Assembly: GCF_035556675.1 (NCBI RefSeq)
Contig: NZ_DATMFZ010000259.1
Coordinates: 1-64,000, forward strand
DNA length: 64,000 nucleotides
Reading direction: 5' to 3'
From: Geminicoccus sp035556675
Lineage (GTDB): Bacteria > Pseudomonadota > Alphaproteobacteria > Geminicoccales > Geminicoccaceae
Of this stretch, positions 34,871 through 43,400 are shown piece after piece. Numbering within the stretch: the stretch's first letter is position 1; each line of letters opens with the position of its first letter. The notes beneath the pieces were generated by a model. It was not told the origin of the DNA. It saw only the letters and a list, made by a program, of their open reading frames with translations, and ran no database searches. A program made the position numbers and the translations under genes.

Positions 34871-35671
34871 ATGCGGGTGAGGCTGTTCCAGGGACCGTTG
34901 CGCGCCGGCACGCCTGCCGAGAACCTGGAGCGGCTGGCCGAGCTCGCGGCCCATGAGGAAGGCGGGCTGCTGGTCTGCCCGGAAATGTTCCTCACCGGCT
35001 ATGCGATCGGGCGCCAGACGATCGAGCGCCTGGCCGAGCCGGTCGACGGACCCTCGGCCCGCCGTGCGCAGATGATCGCACGGGCCACCGGCACGGCCCT
35101 GCTCTACGGCTATCCGGAGCGTGCCGCCGACGGGTCGATCTACAATAGCGCCATCCTGATCGGCCGGGACGGACAGCGCCTCCTGAACTATCGCAAGTGC
35201 CACCTGTTCGGCGATCTCGACCGAGGGGCCTTCGAGGCCGGCGAAGGGCCTAGTCCGATCGTCGAGCTTGACGGCTTCCGGCTGGGCCTCCTGATCTGCT
35301 ACGATGTCGAGTTCCCGGAGGCGGTGCGCGCGCTGGCCCTGGCGGGCGCCGAGCTCGTCGTGGTGCCGACCGCGCTGATGCAGCCCTATGACGTGGTGGC
35401 CCGGATCCTGGTGCCGGCCCGCGCCATCGAGAACCAGGTCTTCCTCGCCTATGCCAATCGCTGCGGCACCGAGGGCGACCTCGTCTATTGCGGGCTGAGC
35501 TGCCTGGTCGGGCCGGACGGGACCGACCTTGCCCGGGCCGGCCGGGGCGAGGAGGTGATCGGTGCCCGGATCGGGCAGGAGATGCTCGAGCGCTCGCGGC
35601 CCGACTACACCTATCTCGCCGACCGCCGCCCCGACCTCTACCGCGCGCTCGTGCAAGGAGAACGCCGTTGA
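34871..35671 (+). CDS. Nitrilase-superfamily amidohydrolase, predicted 4-guanidinobutyramide or omega-amide hydrolase
   Basis: A 266-residue carbon-nitrogen hydrolase with the complete Glu-Lys-Cys triad: E38 in CPEMFLTGY, K109 in YRKCHLFGD and C143 in LICYDVEFPE. Members of this branch hydrolyse simple amides; in bacterial lysine breakdown a relative (DavA) hydrolyses the 5-aminovaleramide made by lysine 2-monooxygenase. Here the flavin monooxygenase two genes on suggests the parallel reaction, amide of 4-guanidinobutyrate to the acid plus ammonia. The ATG at 34871 is used; a TTG at 34847 would run into the preceding gene. Its TGA overlaps the next start (TTGA). Confidence 0.8.
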   Translation: MRVRLFQGPLRAGTPAENLERLAELAAHEEGGLLVCPEMFLTGYAIGRQTIERLAEPVDGPSARRAQMIARATGTALLYGYPERAADGSIYNSAILIGRDGQRLLNYRKCHLFGDLDRGAFEAGEGPSPIVELDGFRLGLLICYDVEFPEAVRALALAGAELVVVPTALMQPYDVVARILVPARAIENQVFLAYANRCGTEGDLVYCGLSCLVGPDGTDLARAGRGEEVIGARIGQEMLERSRPDYTYLADRRPDLYRALVQGERR

Positions 35672-36615
35672 CCTTCAACCAGCCGCTGGGCGGCAACGAG
35701 ATGCCGCGCTTTGCCGGTCCGGGCACCATGATGCGCCTGCCGGCCGCCGCCTCCGCCGAGGGGCTGGACGCCTGCTTCGTCGGCATCCCCATGGACATCG
35801 GCGCCTCGCACCGGGCCGGCACGCGGTTCGGCCCGCGCCAGATCCGGCAGGAATCGACGATGATCCGGCCCTACAACATGGCGACGCGGGCAGCCCCCTT
35901 CGACAGCCTCCAGGTGGCCGATATCGGCGATATCCCGACCAATACGTTCGATCTGAAGAAGTCGGTCGCCATCATCGAGGAGCATTACGACCAGATCCTC
36001 CAGGCCGGCTGCATCCCCCTGGGCCTGGGTGGCGACCATACGCTGGTCTATCCGATCCTGCGCGCCATGGCGAAGAAGCACGGGCCCGTGGGCCTGATCC
36101 ATGTCGATGCCCATGCCGACATCAACGAGCACATGTTCGGCGAGAAGATCGCGCATGGCACGCCGTTCCGCCGTGCCATCGAGGACGGGGCGATCGACTG
36201 CCAGCGCGCCGTCCAGATCGGCCTGCGCGGCTCGGGCTACTCGGCCGACGAGTTCGACTGGACTCGCTCCAAGGGCTTCCGCGTCGTCCCGGCGGAGGAG
36301 TGCTGGCACAAGTCGCTCACCCCGCTGATGGCCGAGGTGCGCGCCATGATGGGCGATGGCCCCGTCTATCTCAGCTACGACATCGACAGCCTAGACCCGG
36401 CATTTGCGCCGGGCACCGGCACGCTGGAGGTGGGCGGGCTCACCATCTGGCAGGGGCTGGAGATCGTGCGCGGCTGCCGCGGGCTGAACCTGGTCGGCTG
36501 CGATCTGGTCGAGGTGTCCCCGCCCTATGATCCGGCCGGCACCACTGCGCTCGTCGCCGCCAACCTCCTGTTCGAGATGCTCTGCGTCCTGCCGGGCGTC
36601 CAGTACCGGACCTGA
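35668..36615 (+). CDS. gbuA: Guanidinobutyrase (agmatinase/ureohydrolase family)
   Basis: Binuclear manganese hydrolase expected to split 4-guanidinobutyrate into GABA and urea. Metal motifs are GGDHT (D123, H124), DAHAD (D147, H149, D151) and SYDIDSLDP (D238, D240). The N-terminus FNQPLGGNEMPRFAG and the tail FEMLCVLPG resemble Pseudomonas GbuA, as recalled, much more than they resemble SpeB. Start: TTG at 35668 with AAGGAG upstream, overlapping the previous stop; 315 aa, close to the usual GbuA length. Agmatinase or guanidinopropionase activity cannot be excluded. Confidence 0.88.
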   Translation: MTFNQPLGGNEMPRFAGPGTMMRLPAAASAEGLDACFVGIPMDIGASHRAGTRFGPRQIRQESTMIRPYNMATRAAPFDSLQVADIGDIPTNTFDLKKSVAIIEEHYDQILQAGCIPLGLGGDHTLVYPILRAMAKKHGPVGLIHVDAHADINEHMFGEKIAHGTPFRRAIEDGAIDCQRAVQIGLRGSGYSADEFDWTRSKGFRVVPAEECWHKSLTPLMAEVRAMMGDGPVYLSYDIDSLDPAFAPGTGTLEVGGLTIWQGLEIVRGCRGLNLVGCDLVEVSPPYDPAGTTALVAANLLFEMLCVLPGVQYRT

Positions 36616-36619
36616 ATCC

Positions 36620-38305
36620 ATGTCGTCCGCCTTGCCTGGATCGTCTGGCCCGCATGCCCGGCCGGTCACCATGTTCGGGCCGGACTTCCCGTTCGCCTAT
36701 GACGACCATGTGCGTCATCCGGCCGGGCTGGGCGTGCTGCCGCCCGAGCGCCACGGCACCGAGGTCGCGGTGGTGGGAGCCGGCATTGCCGGGATCGTCA
36801 CGGCCTATGAGCTGATGAAGCTCGGCCTGAAGCCGGTGCTCTACGAGGCCGACCGGATCGGCGGGCGGCTGCGCTCGGAGACCTTCAAGGGCGGGGACGG
36901 GACCATCGCCGAACTGGGGGCGATGCGCTTCCCGCCATCGGCAACCACCCTGTTCCACTATTTCGACAAGGCCGGGCTCAGCACCCAGCCCTTTCCCAAC
37001 CCGCTGACGCCTGCCACCCCCAGCACGGTGATCGAGCTGGGCGGCCAGGCCCACTATGCCCGGACGTTGGCCGACCTGCCGCCTCTGTTCCAGGAGGTGG
37101 CGGATGCCTGGCGGGAGCTCCTGGAGGAGGAAGCCTCGTTCCACGAGATGCAGGCGGCGATCCGGACCCGCGACGTTGCCGCCATCAAGGCGATCTGGAA
37201 CCGGCTGGTGCCGGAGCTGGACGAGCAGACCTTCTATGGCTTCCTCGCCCGCTCCCGCGCCTTCGGCCGGCGTTCGTTCCACCATCGCGAGGTGTTCGGC
37301 CAAGTCGGCTTCGGCACGGGCGGCTGGGACACCGACTACCCGAACTCGATGCTGGAGATCCTGCGGGTCGTCTATACCGATGCCGACGCCGACCACCGCA
37401 CGGTCGAGGGCGGAGTGGAGCAGCTGCCGGTACGCCTGTGGGAGCACGCTCCCGACCGGGTGGTGCACTGGCCGGCCGGCACCTCGCTGAAAGGCCTGCA
37501 CAACGGCATGCCCATGCCCGGCGTCGCCCGGATCGGGCGCGACCCGGACGGGCGGATCGCCATCACCGACCGCTGGGGCAACCGGCGCCTCTATGACGCG
37601 GCCGTGGTCACCTGCCAGGTCTGGCTGCTCTCGGCCCGGATCGACTGCGACGAGCGCCTGTTCGCCCATCCGCTGTGGATGGCGATGGAGCGCACCCACT
37701 ACATGCAGGCGTCCAAGACCTTCGTGCTGGTCGACCGGCCGTTCTGGCGCGAGCTCGACCCCGCGACTGGCCGGCACCGAATGAGCATGACGCTCTCCGA
37801 CCGCCTCACCCGCGGCACCTATCTGCTCGACCAGGGGGAGGACAAGCCGGGCGTCATCTGCCTGTCCTACACCTGGAACGACGATGCCATGAAATGGCTG
37901 TCCCTGCCGGTGGACGAGCGGGTGCGCCTGATGCTGCACAGCCTGGCGCAGATCTATCCGGGACTGGACATCCGCCGGCACATCATCGGCCACCCGATCA
38001 CCGTGTCCTGGGAGGCCGACCCGAACTTCATGGGCGCCTTCAAGGCCAACCTGCCCGGCCACTACCGCTACCAGCGCCGGCTGTTCGGCCATTTCATGCA
38101 GGACAGCCTGCCGCCCATGCAGCGTGGCATCTTCCTGGCCGGCGACGACGTGTCCTGGACGGCCGGCTGGGCGGAGGGCGCCGTCACGTCGGCCTTGAAT
38201 GCGGTGTGGGGGGTGGTACGCCATCTGGGCGGCACGAGCGCGGCCGGCAATCCCGGCCCCGGCGACCGGTTCGGGGAGTTGGCCCCCATGACGCTCGGCG
38301 ACTGA
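36620..38305 (+). CDS. FAD amino-acid 2-monooxygenase (tryptophan/lysine 2-monooxygenase family), predicted arginine-acting
   Basis: A 561-residue flavin amine oxidase-fold enzyme. The FAD dinucleotide motif GAGIAG is at 53-58 with Glu76 closing the fold, followed by the RIGGRLR motif at 79-85; near the C-terminus GDDVSWTAGWAEGAV contacts FAD. The length and the leader FPFAYDDHVRHPAGLGVLPP match tryptophan and lysine 2-monooxygenases, which decarboxylate an amino acid oxidatively to an amide, and can act as oxidases giving a 2-keto acid. Flanking guanidinobutyrase, amidase and ketoarginine decarboxylase genes point to L-arginine as substrate (inference). ATG at 36620, four bases after gbuA. 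Confidence 0.82.
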   Translation: MSSALPGSSGPHARPVTMFGPDFPFAYDDHVRHPAGLGVLPPERHGTEVAVVGAGIAGIVTAYELMKLGLKPVLYEADRIGGRLRSETFKGGDGTIAELGAMRFPPSATTLFHYFDKAGLSTQPFPNPLTPATPSTVIELGGQAHYARTLADLPPLFQEVADAWRELLEEEASFHEMQAAIRTRDVAAIKAIWNRLVPELDEQTFYGFLARSRAFGRRSFHHREVFGQVGFGTGGWDTDYPNSMLEILRVVYTDADADHRTVEGGVEQLPVRLWEHAPDRVVHWPAGTSLKGLHNGMPMPGVARIGRDPDGRIAITDRWGNRRLYDAAVVTCQVWLLSARIDCDERLFAHPLWMAMERTHYMQASKTFVLVDRPFWRELDPATGRHRMSMTLSDRLTRGTYLLDQGEDKPGVICLSYTWNDDAMKWLSLPVDERVRLMLHSLAQIYPGLDIRRHIIGHPITVSWEADPNFMGAFKANLPGHYRYQRRLFGHFMQDSLPPMQRGIFLAGDDVSWTAGWAEGAVTSALNAVWGVVRHLGGTSAAGNPGPGDRFGELAPMTLGD

Positions 38306-38320
38306 GCGGAGACTTCAGCA

Positions 38321-39622
38321 GTGATCAGCAACGCGGACCTGCGGGCCCGGCGTGACGCCGCGGTTGCGCGTGGCGTCAGCAATCCCACCGGCATCTATGC
38401 GGCAAAAGCCGAGAACGCCTTCGTCTGGGATGTCGAGGGCAAGCGCTATATCGACTTTGCCGGCGGGATCGGCGTGCAGAATGTCGGCCATCGCCATCCC
38501 AAGGTGATCGAGGCCGTGCGCCGCCAGCTGGACGGCTTCGTCCACACTGCCTTCCAGGTGCTGCCCTACGAGCTCTACGTGGAGCTCGCCGAAAAGCTGA
38601 ACGCGCTGGCCCCCGGCGACTTCCCGAAGAAGACCGCCCTGTTCACGACCGGCGCGGAGGCCAACGAGCACGCGATCAAGATCGCCCGCTTCGCCACCGG
38701 CCGCCCGGGCGTGATCGCGTTTTCCGGCGCGTTCCACGGCCGGACCCTCCTGACCCTGGCGCTCACCGGCAAGGTGGCGCCCTACAAGACCGGGTTCGGG
38801 CCGCTGCCGGGAGAGGTCTACCACGCGCCGTTCCCCTCGGCCTTCCACGGGGTGAGCGAGCGGCAGTCCCTGGACGCGATCGAGGCGCTGTTCGCCCATG
38901 ACATCGGCCCGGAACGGGTCAGCGCCATCATCATCGAGCCGGTCCAGGGCGAAGGCGGCTTCCGGGTGGCCCCGTTCGGCTTCCTGCACGAGCTGCGCGC
39001 CTTGTGTGACCGGCACGGCATCCTGCTGATCTCGGACGAGGTGCAGGCCGGCATGGGCCGGACCGGCAGATATTTCTCCATCGAGCATTCCGGCGTGGTG
39101 CCGGACCTGGTGGTCGCGTCCAAGAGCCTGGCGGCCGGCTTTCCCCTCTCCGCCGTGATCGGCCGGGCCGAGCTCATGGACGGGCCGGGCCAGGGCGGGC
39201 TCGGCGGCACGTTCTCCGGCAACCCGGTCGCCTGTGCCGCGGCGCTGGCGGTGCTGGAGGTGCTGGAGGAACAGGACCTGCTGCGGCGCGGCCTGGCGCT
39301 GGGCGAGCTGGTGACCGGCCGGCTCCAGGCGATGGCGCGCCGCAACGACCTCACCTCGATCGGCGAGATCCGCGGGCTGGGCGCCATGATCGCGGTCGAG
39401 CTGGTGGCCGATCGGGAGACCCGGACGCCGGCCCCGGAGCTGGCGCGCAGCGTGACCGCCCTGGCGCGCCGCGACGGGCTGATAGTCCTGACCGCGGGTC
39501 ATGCCGGCAACGTACTGCGCGTCCTGGTCCCGCTCACGGCACCGGACGAGGTGGTCGAGGACGGCCTTGCCATTCTGGAGCGGGCGCTGGTCGAGGCGGA
39601 GGCGGGCCAGCCGGGGAGCTGA
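38321..39622 (+). CDS. gabT: 4-aminobutyrate--2-oxoglutarate-type aminotransferase
   Basis: Class III PLP aminotransferase, 433 aa. It carries TTGAEANEHAIKIAR, the metal-independent cofactor motif LLISDEVQAGMGRTG and the PLP lysine in ASKSLAAGFPLSAV (K268). Such enzymes move the amino group of GABA to 2-oxoglutarate, giving succinate semialdehyde. As the last gene of the operon it would consume the GABA released by guanidinobutyrase. Start: GTG at 38321, fifteen bases after the flavoenzyme gene, with GGAG upstream. No succinate-semialdehyde dehydrogenase gene is present in the window. Confidence 0.87.
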   Translation: MISNADLRARRDAAVARGVSNPTGIYAAKAENAFVWDVEGKRYIDFAGGIGVQNVGHRHPKVIEAVRRQLDGFVHTAFQVLPYELYVELAEKLNALAPGDFPKKTALFTTGAEANEHAIKIARFATGRPGVIAFSGAFHGRTLLTLALTGKVAPYKTGFGPLPGEVYHAPFPSAFHGVSERQSLDAIEALFAHDIGPERVSAIIIEPVQGEGGFRVAPFGFLHELRALCDRHGILLISDEVQAGMGRTGRYFSIEHSGVVPDLVVASKSLAAGFPLSAVIGRAELMDGPGQGGLGGTFSGNPVACAAALAVLEVLEEQDLLRRGLALGELVTGRLQAMARRNDLTSIGEIRGLGAMIAVELVADRETRTPAPELARSVTALARRDGLIVLTAGHAGNVLRVLVPLTAPDEVVEDGLAILERALVEAEAGQPGS

Positions 39623-39652
39623 ACCCGCCGGCCACGCTCCCAGGAACGGTGG

Positions 39653-40402
39653 TCAGCCGCGGCCGATGAACGGCATCTTGGTCGCCATCACCGTGACGAA
39701 CTGGACGTTCGCGTCGAGCGGCAGGCTCGCCATGTGGACGATCGTGTCGGCGACATGCGCCGCGTCCATCTTGGGCTCTGGCTTGATGCTGCCATCCGCC
39801 TGGGGCACGCCGCCGCTCATCTTCGCGGTCATCTCGGTGGCGGCATTGCCGATGTCGATCTGGCCGCAGGCGATGTTGTACTTGCGCCCGTCCAGGGAGG
39901 TGGAACGGGTGATGCCGGTGACCGCATGCTTGGTGGCGGTATAGGCGATCGAGTTCGGCCGCGGCACATGGGCCGAGATCGAGCCGTTGTTGATGATCCG
40001 CCCACCCTGCGGGTCCTGGTCCTTCATGAGCCTGAAGGCCTCGCGGGTGCACAGGAACACGCCGTTGAGGTTGGCGTCGACGACGTTCTTCCAGTCGTCG
40101 TAGGTCAGCTCCTCCAGGAGCGCGTTGCGGCCGAACGTGCCGGCATTGTTGAACAGGAGGTCGAGCCGGCCGAATCGCTCCTTGACCTTGGCGAACAGGT
40201 TCTGGACCGAGGCGTCGTCGCCGACGTCGGTGCGCACGGCCAGCACCTCCGCCGGTGCCGCCTCCTTGGCGACCGCGTCCAGCTGTTCCTGGCGGCGGCC
40301 GGCCAGCACCAGCGACCAGCCGGCCTTGGCCAGTGCCAGGGCGGCGGCGCGGCCCACGCCGCTGCCGCCGCCGGTGATCAGAGCGATTTTCTGTGCAGCC
40401 AT
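39653..40402 (-). CDS. Short-chain dehydrogenase/reductase
   Basis: A 249-residue Rossmann-fold oxidoreductase. The nucleotide motif TGGGSGVG is at residues 10-17, the structural NNAG follows near residue 85, and the catalytic YxxxK pair is in SIAYTATKHAV. An Arg-containing loop after beta-2 (AGRRQEQL) suggests NADP(H) preference. The substrate is unknown. It lies 13 bases downstream of the glgX::malQ fusion on the same strand, so it is probably the last gene of the glycogen operon, although no link with glycogen is evident. It converges on the gabT-like gene, 30 bases away. Confidence 0.88.
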   Translation of the reverse strand: MAAQKIALITGGGSGVGRAAALALAKAGWSLVLAGRRQEQLDAVAKEAAPAEVLAVRTDVGDDASVQNLFAKVKERFGRLDLLFNNAGTFGRNALLEELTYDDWKNVVDANLNGVFLCTREAFRLMKDQDPQGGRIINNGSISAHVPRPNSIAYTATKHAVTGITRSTSLDGRKYNIACGQIDIGNAATEMTAKMSGGVPQADGSIKPEPKMDAAHVADTIVHMASLPLDANVQFVTVMATKMPFIGRG

Positions 40403-40415
40403 TCTCGGTGCCCCC

Positions 40416-43400
40416 TCATGGTCGTTCCGCCTTCATGGCGGCGACCACGCGCCGGGCCAAGGGGTGATCGGCAAGTTCTTCCACCGGCACGTCCAGCCGG
40501 CGCCGCCAGTTCGGCCGCTCCAGGTCGGTGCCCGGCAGGTTGAGCTGCTCCACCTCGCCCACCAGGTCCTCCGCCTGGGCCAGCACCAGCGAGCAGGGGG
40601 ACCGGGCGAGCGCCGCATGGGCCGCAGGCGCGAGCGAATCCTCGTCGGCCGGATCGATACCCAGGTTCGCGGCGAGCCCGGCCTTCTCCGCCGCCCGCTC
40701 CTCGAGGGCCGCCTGCGGCGGGTCCTCGCCCTTGACCTGGGCGCGCAGCCGGATGTCGTCGCCCTGCCAAAAGCCCGCGAGCGTCGCCAGGTCGTGGGTC
40801 GAGATGCAGGCGGCCGCACGCTTTGGCCATTCCTCCGGTGGGCGGAACCGGTTGCCGTCGCGCTCGAACCACATGACCTTGGTGGAAAGGATCTCCGCCG
40901 CGGCCAGCCGCTCGCCGAACCCTTCCGGCACGGTGCCGAGATCTTCTGCCACCACCATGCAGCCGTTCTCGTGGCTGGAGATCGTCAGCTCGGCGAACAT
41001 CGCGTCGATCGGGTTGCGCACATAGGCGCCCTCCAGCGCCGAGGCCCCGGACGGCACCCAGAACAGCCGCTGCAGGGTCATGGCGTGGTCGATGCGCAGC
41101 GCCCCGGCATGGCGCATGTTGGCCCGCAGCAGGTCGCGCCAGGCCCCGACACCTTCCCGGATCAGGACCTGCGGGTCGAGCGGCGGCACGCCCCAGATCT
41201 GCCCGGTCGGGCTGAACGGATCGGGGGGCGAGCCCACCGCGACATTCTGGGCAAAGCGTCCTTGCTGCGACCAGAACTCGGCGCCCGAGGGCGCGGCACC
41301 GACCGCGAGGTCCCGGTAGAGCCCGATCGCCATGTCCTTCGTGCGCCCGGCCGCCAGCGCCAGTTCCTGGTCGAGCTGCCACTGGACGAAGGCGAAGAAG
41401 CGGACCCGCTCGGGATCGAGCTGGTCGCCGACCGTTTCCGGCTGGCGCGCCCATTCCGGCCAATTGCCCCAGTCACTCGTGCCGAAGCGTTCCTCGAGCG
41501 CCTGGAACATGGCAAAGGAGCGGAGCGCCTGGCCGCCGGCGGTCATGAACGTGTCGAGATCGCTGCGGTCACCCAGCGCCGCGAACGCCTGCTCGGCGGC
41601 GGCCAGCTTGGCGGCGACCACGGCCGGATAGTCGATGATCCGCCCGGCCGTCCGGCCGTCGGCCGGCAGGTACCGCTCGTCGAGCACGCTGGTCAGGTAG
41701 CGCAGATCCAGGAAGCGCCGGTCCGAGGGGTAGTAGGGGCTGGCCCGGCCGGGATCGCTCAGGAACAGGGCGTGGAACGGGTTCAGCCCGACCACGTCGG
41801 CGCCCATCGCGGCGCAGGCGTCGGCGAACAGAGCGAGCGTGCCGAAGTCGCCGATCCCGCAGTCGCGCTCCTTCTGCCGCAGCGCATAGAGATGGGTGGT
41901 GATGCCGAACCGCCTGCCGTCCTGCAGCGCTGCCGGCAGATGGCAGGCACCGGGCGAGACCAGCAGATGGGCCGGCTCGTCCATCCCGTCGATCCGCCAG
42001 CGGCCGGCCGGAAGCGGCTCGGGCAGCGTGACCCGGCAGCGTGCCCGGGTCCCTCCGTCCGCGTGCCGGCTGGCGATCACCTCGCCCCTGCCGGGCTGCA
42101 CGGTGACCCGCCGCGTCTCGCCGGTCTCGGCGGACAGCTCGAGCGTCAGCAGCCCGTCCGGATCATCGGTGGTGATCTCCAGCACCGGCGGCTTGCCTGT
42201 GCTGCCGACCGAGAGGCGCGGCAGGCGGCGCTGCCAGGGCTCCTCTTCCAGGCGATGGAGGGAATCGGCGATGTCGCTCGGGTTGCCGGACGGGATGCGC
42301 ATCGCCTGGAGCAGCGCCTTCAGGCTGTCCGGCGACACCTCGTGCCGGGTGCCTGCGATGTCCCACCAGGCGAGATCGATGCCGGCGAGATCCGCCAGGC
42401 GCTTCAGCGTCTCGGGATCGTCGCCATCGCGTCGGGCCGGCCGGTCGCTCAGCACGACCACGGACCGCGCCGACAGTTCAAGCTCGCTCGCAGCAACCGG
42501 TCCACTCGCCTTCTCCACGGCCGTGTCGAGTTCCAGATGCCAGCGGCCATCCGCTTCCGGCAGGATCAGGCGGAGCGGCGCGCCGTGGGCGTTCACTCCA
42601 ACGTAGACATGGTCCTCCGGTTGCATGGAGCGCAGCTCCATGCCGAGAAATCTGCGCTCCTGGGCGAACCAGTCACTCTCCTCGAAGGCTCGCCCGTCCT
42701 CGCGCCGCCAGGTGACGGTGGTGCCGTCCAGGAAGCCGTCCAGGTGCAGGGCGGGATGGCGGCAGCGCAGCGCCACCAGCCGCCCCACCAGCTCCACCAG
42801 GCCATCTGCCTCCGCCGATGGGGCCGACCAGTCCAGCCAGTTGATCTCGTTGTCCTGGCAATAGGCGTTGTTGTTGCCGCCCTGGGTACGGCCGAGCTCG
42901 TCGCCCATGGTCAGCATCGGCGTGCCGCGCGCCAGGATCAGGCAGGCCATGAGTGCCCGCATGTCGGCGCGCCGGAGGCGGATCAGCTCCGGGTCGTCGG
43001 ACGGCCCCTCCACGCCATGGTTCCAGGAGCGGTTGTTGTCGGTGCCGTCCCGGTTGTCCTCCAGATTGGCCTGGTTGTGCTTGTGCTCGTAGGAGACCAG
43101 ATCGCGCAGGGTGAAGCCGTCATGGGCGGTGACGTAGTTGACGCTGACGGACGGCCGCCTGGCACCGAACAGGTCCTCCGAGCCCGCGAGCCTGGTCGCG
43201 AGCTGGCCGACCATCTCGTTCTCGCCCCGCCAGAAACTGCGCAGGTCGTCGCGGAACCGGTCGTTCCACTCCAGCATCCCGTCCGGGAAGTTGCCGGTCT
43301 GCCAGCCGCCCGGCCCGATGTCCCAGGGCTCCATGATCAGCTTCAGGTCGGCCAGCACCGGGTCCTGCTGCAGCGCCATCAGGAACGCGCCGTCCCGGGC

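Noticed and set aside
36527..36619. A longer start for the flavin monooxygenase gene at 36527
   Set aside because: It would overlap the conserved end of gbuA; the ATG at 36620 gives the normal family length.
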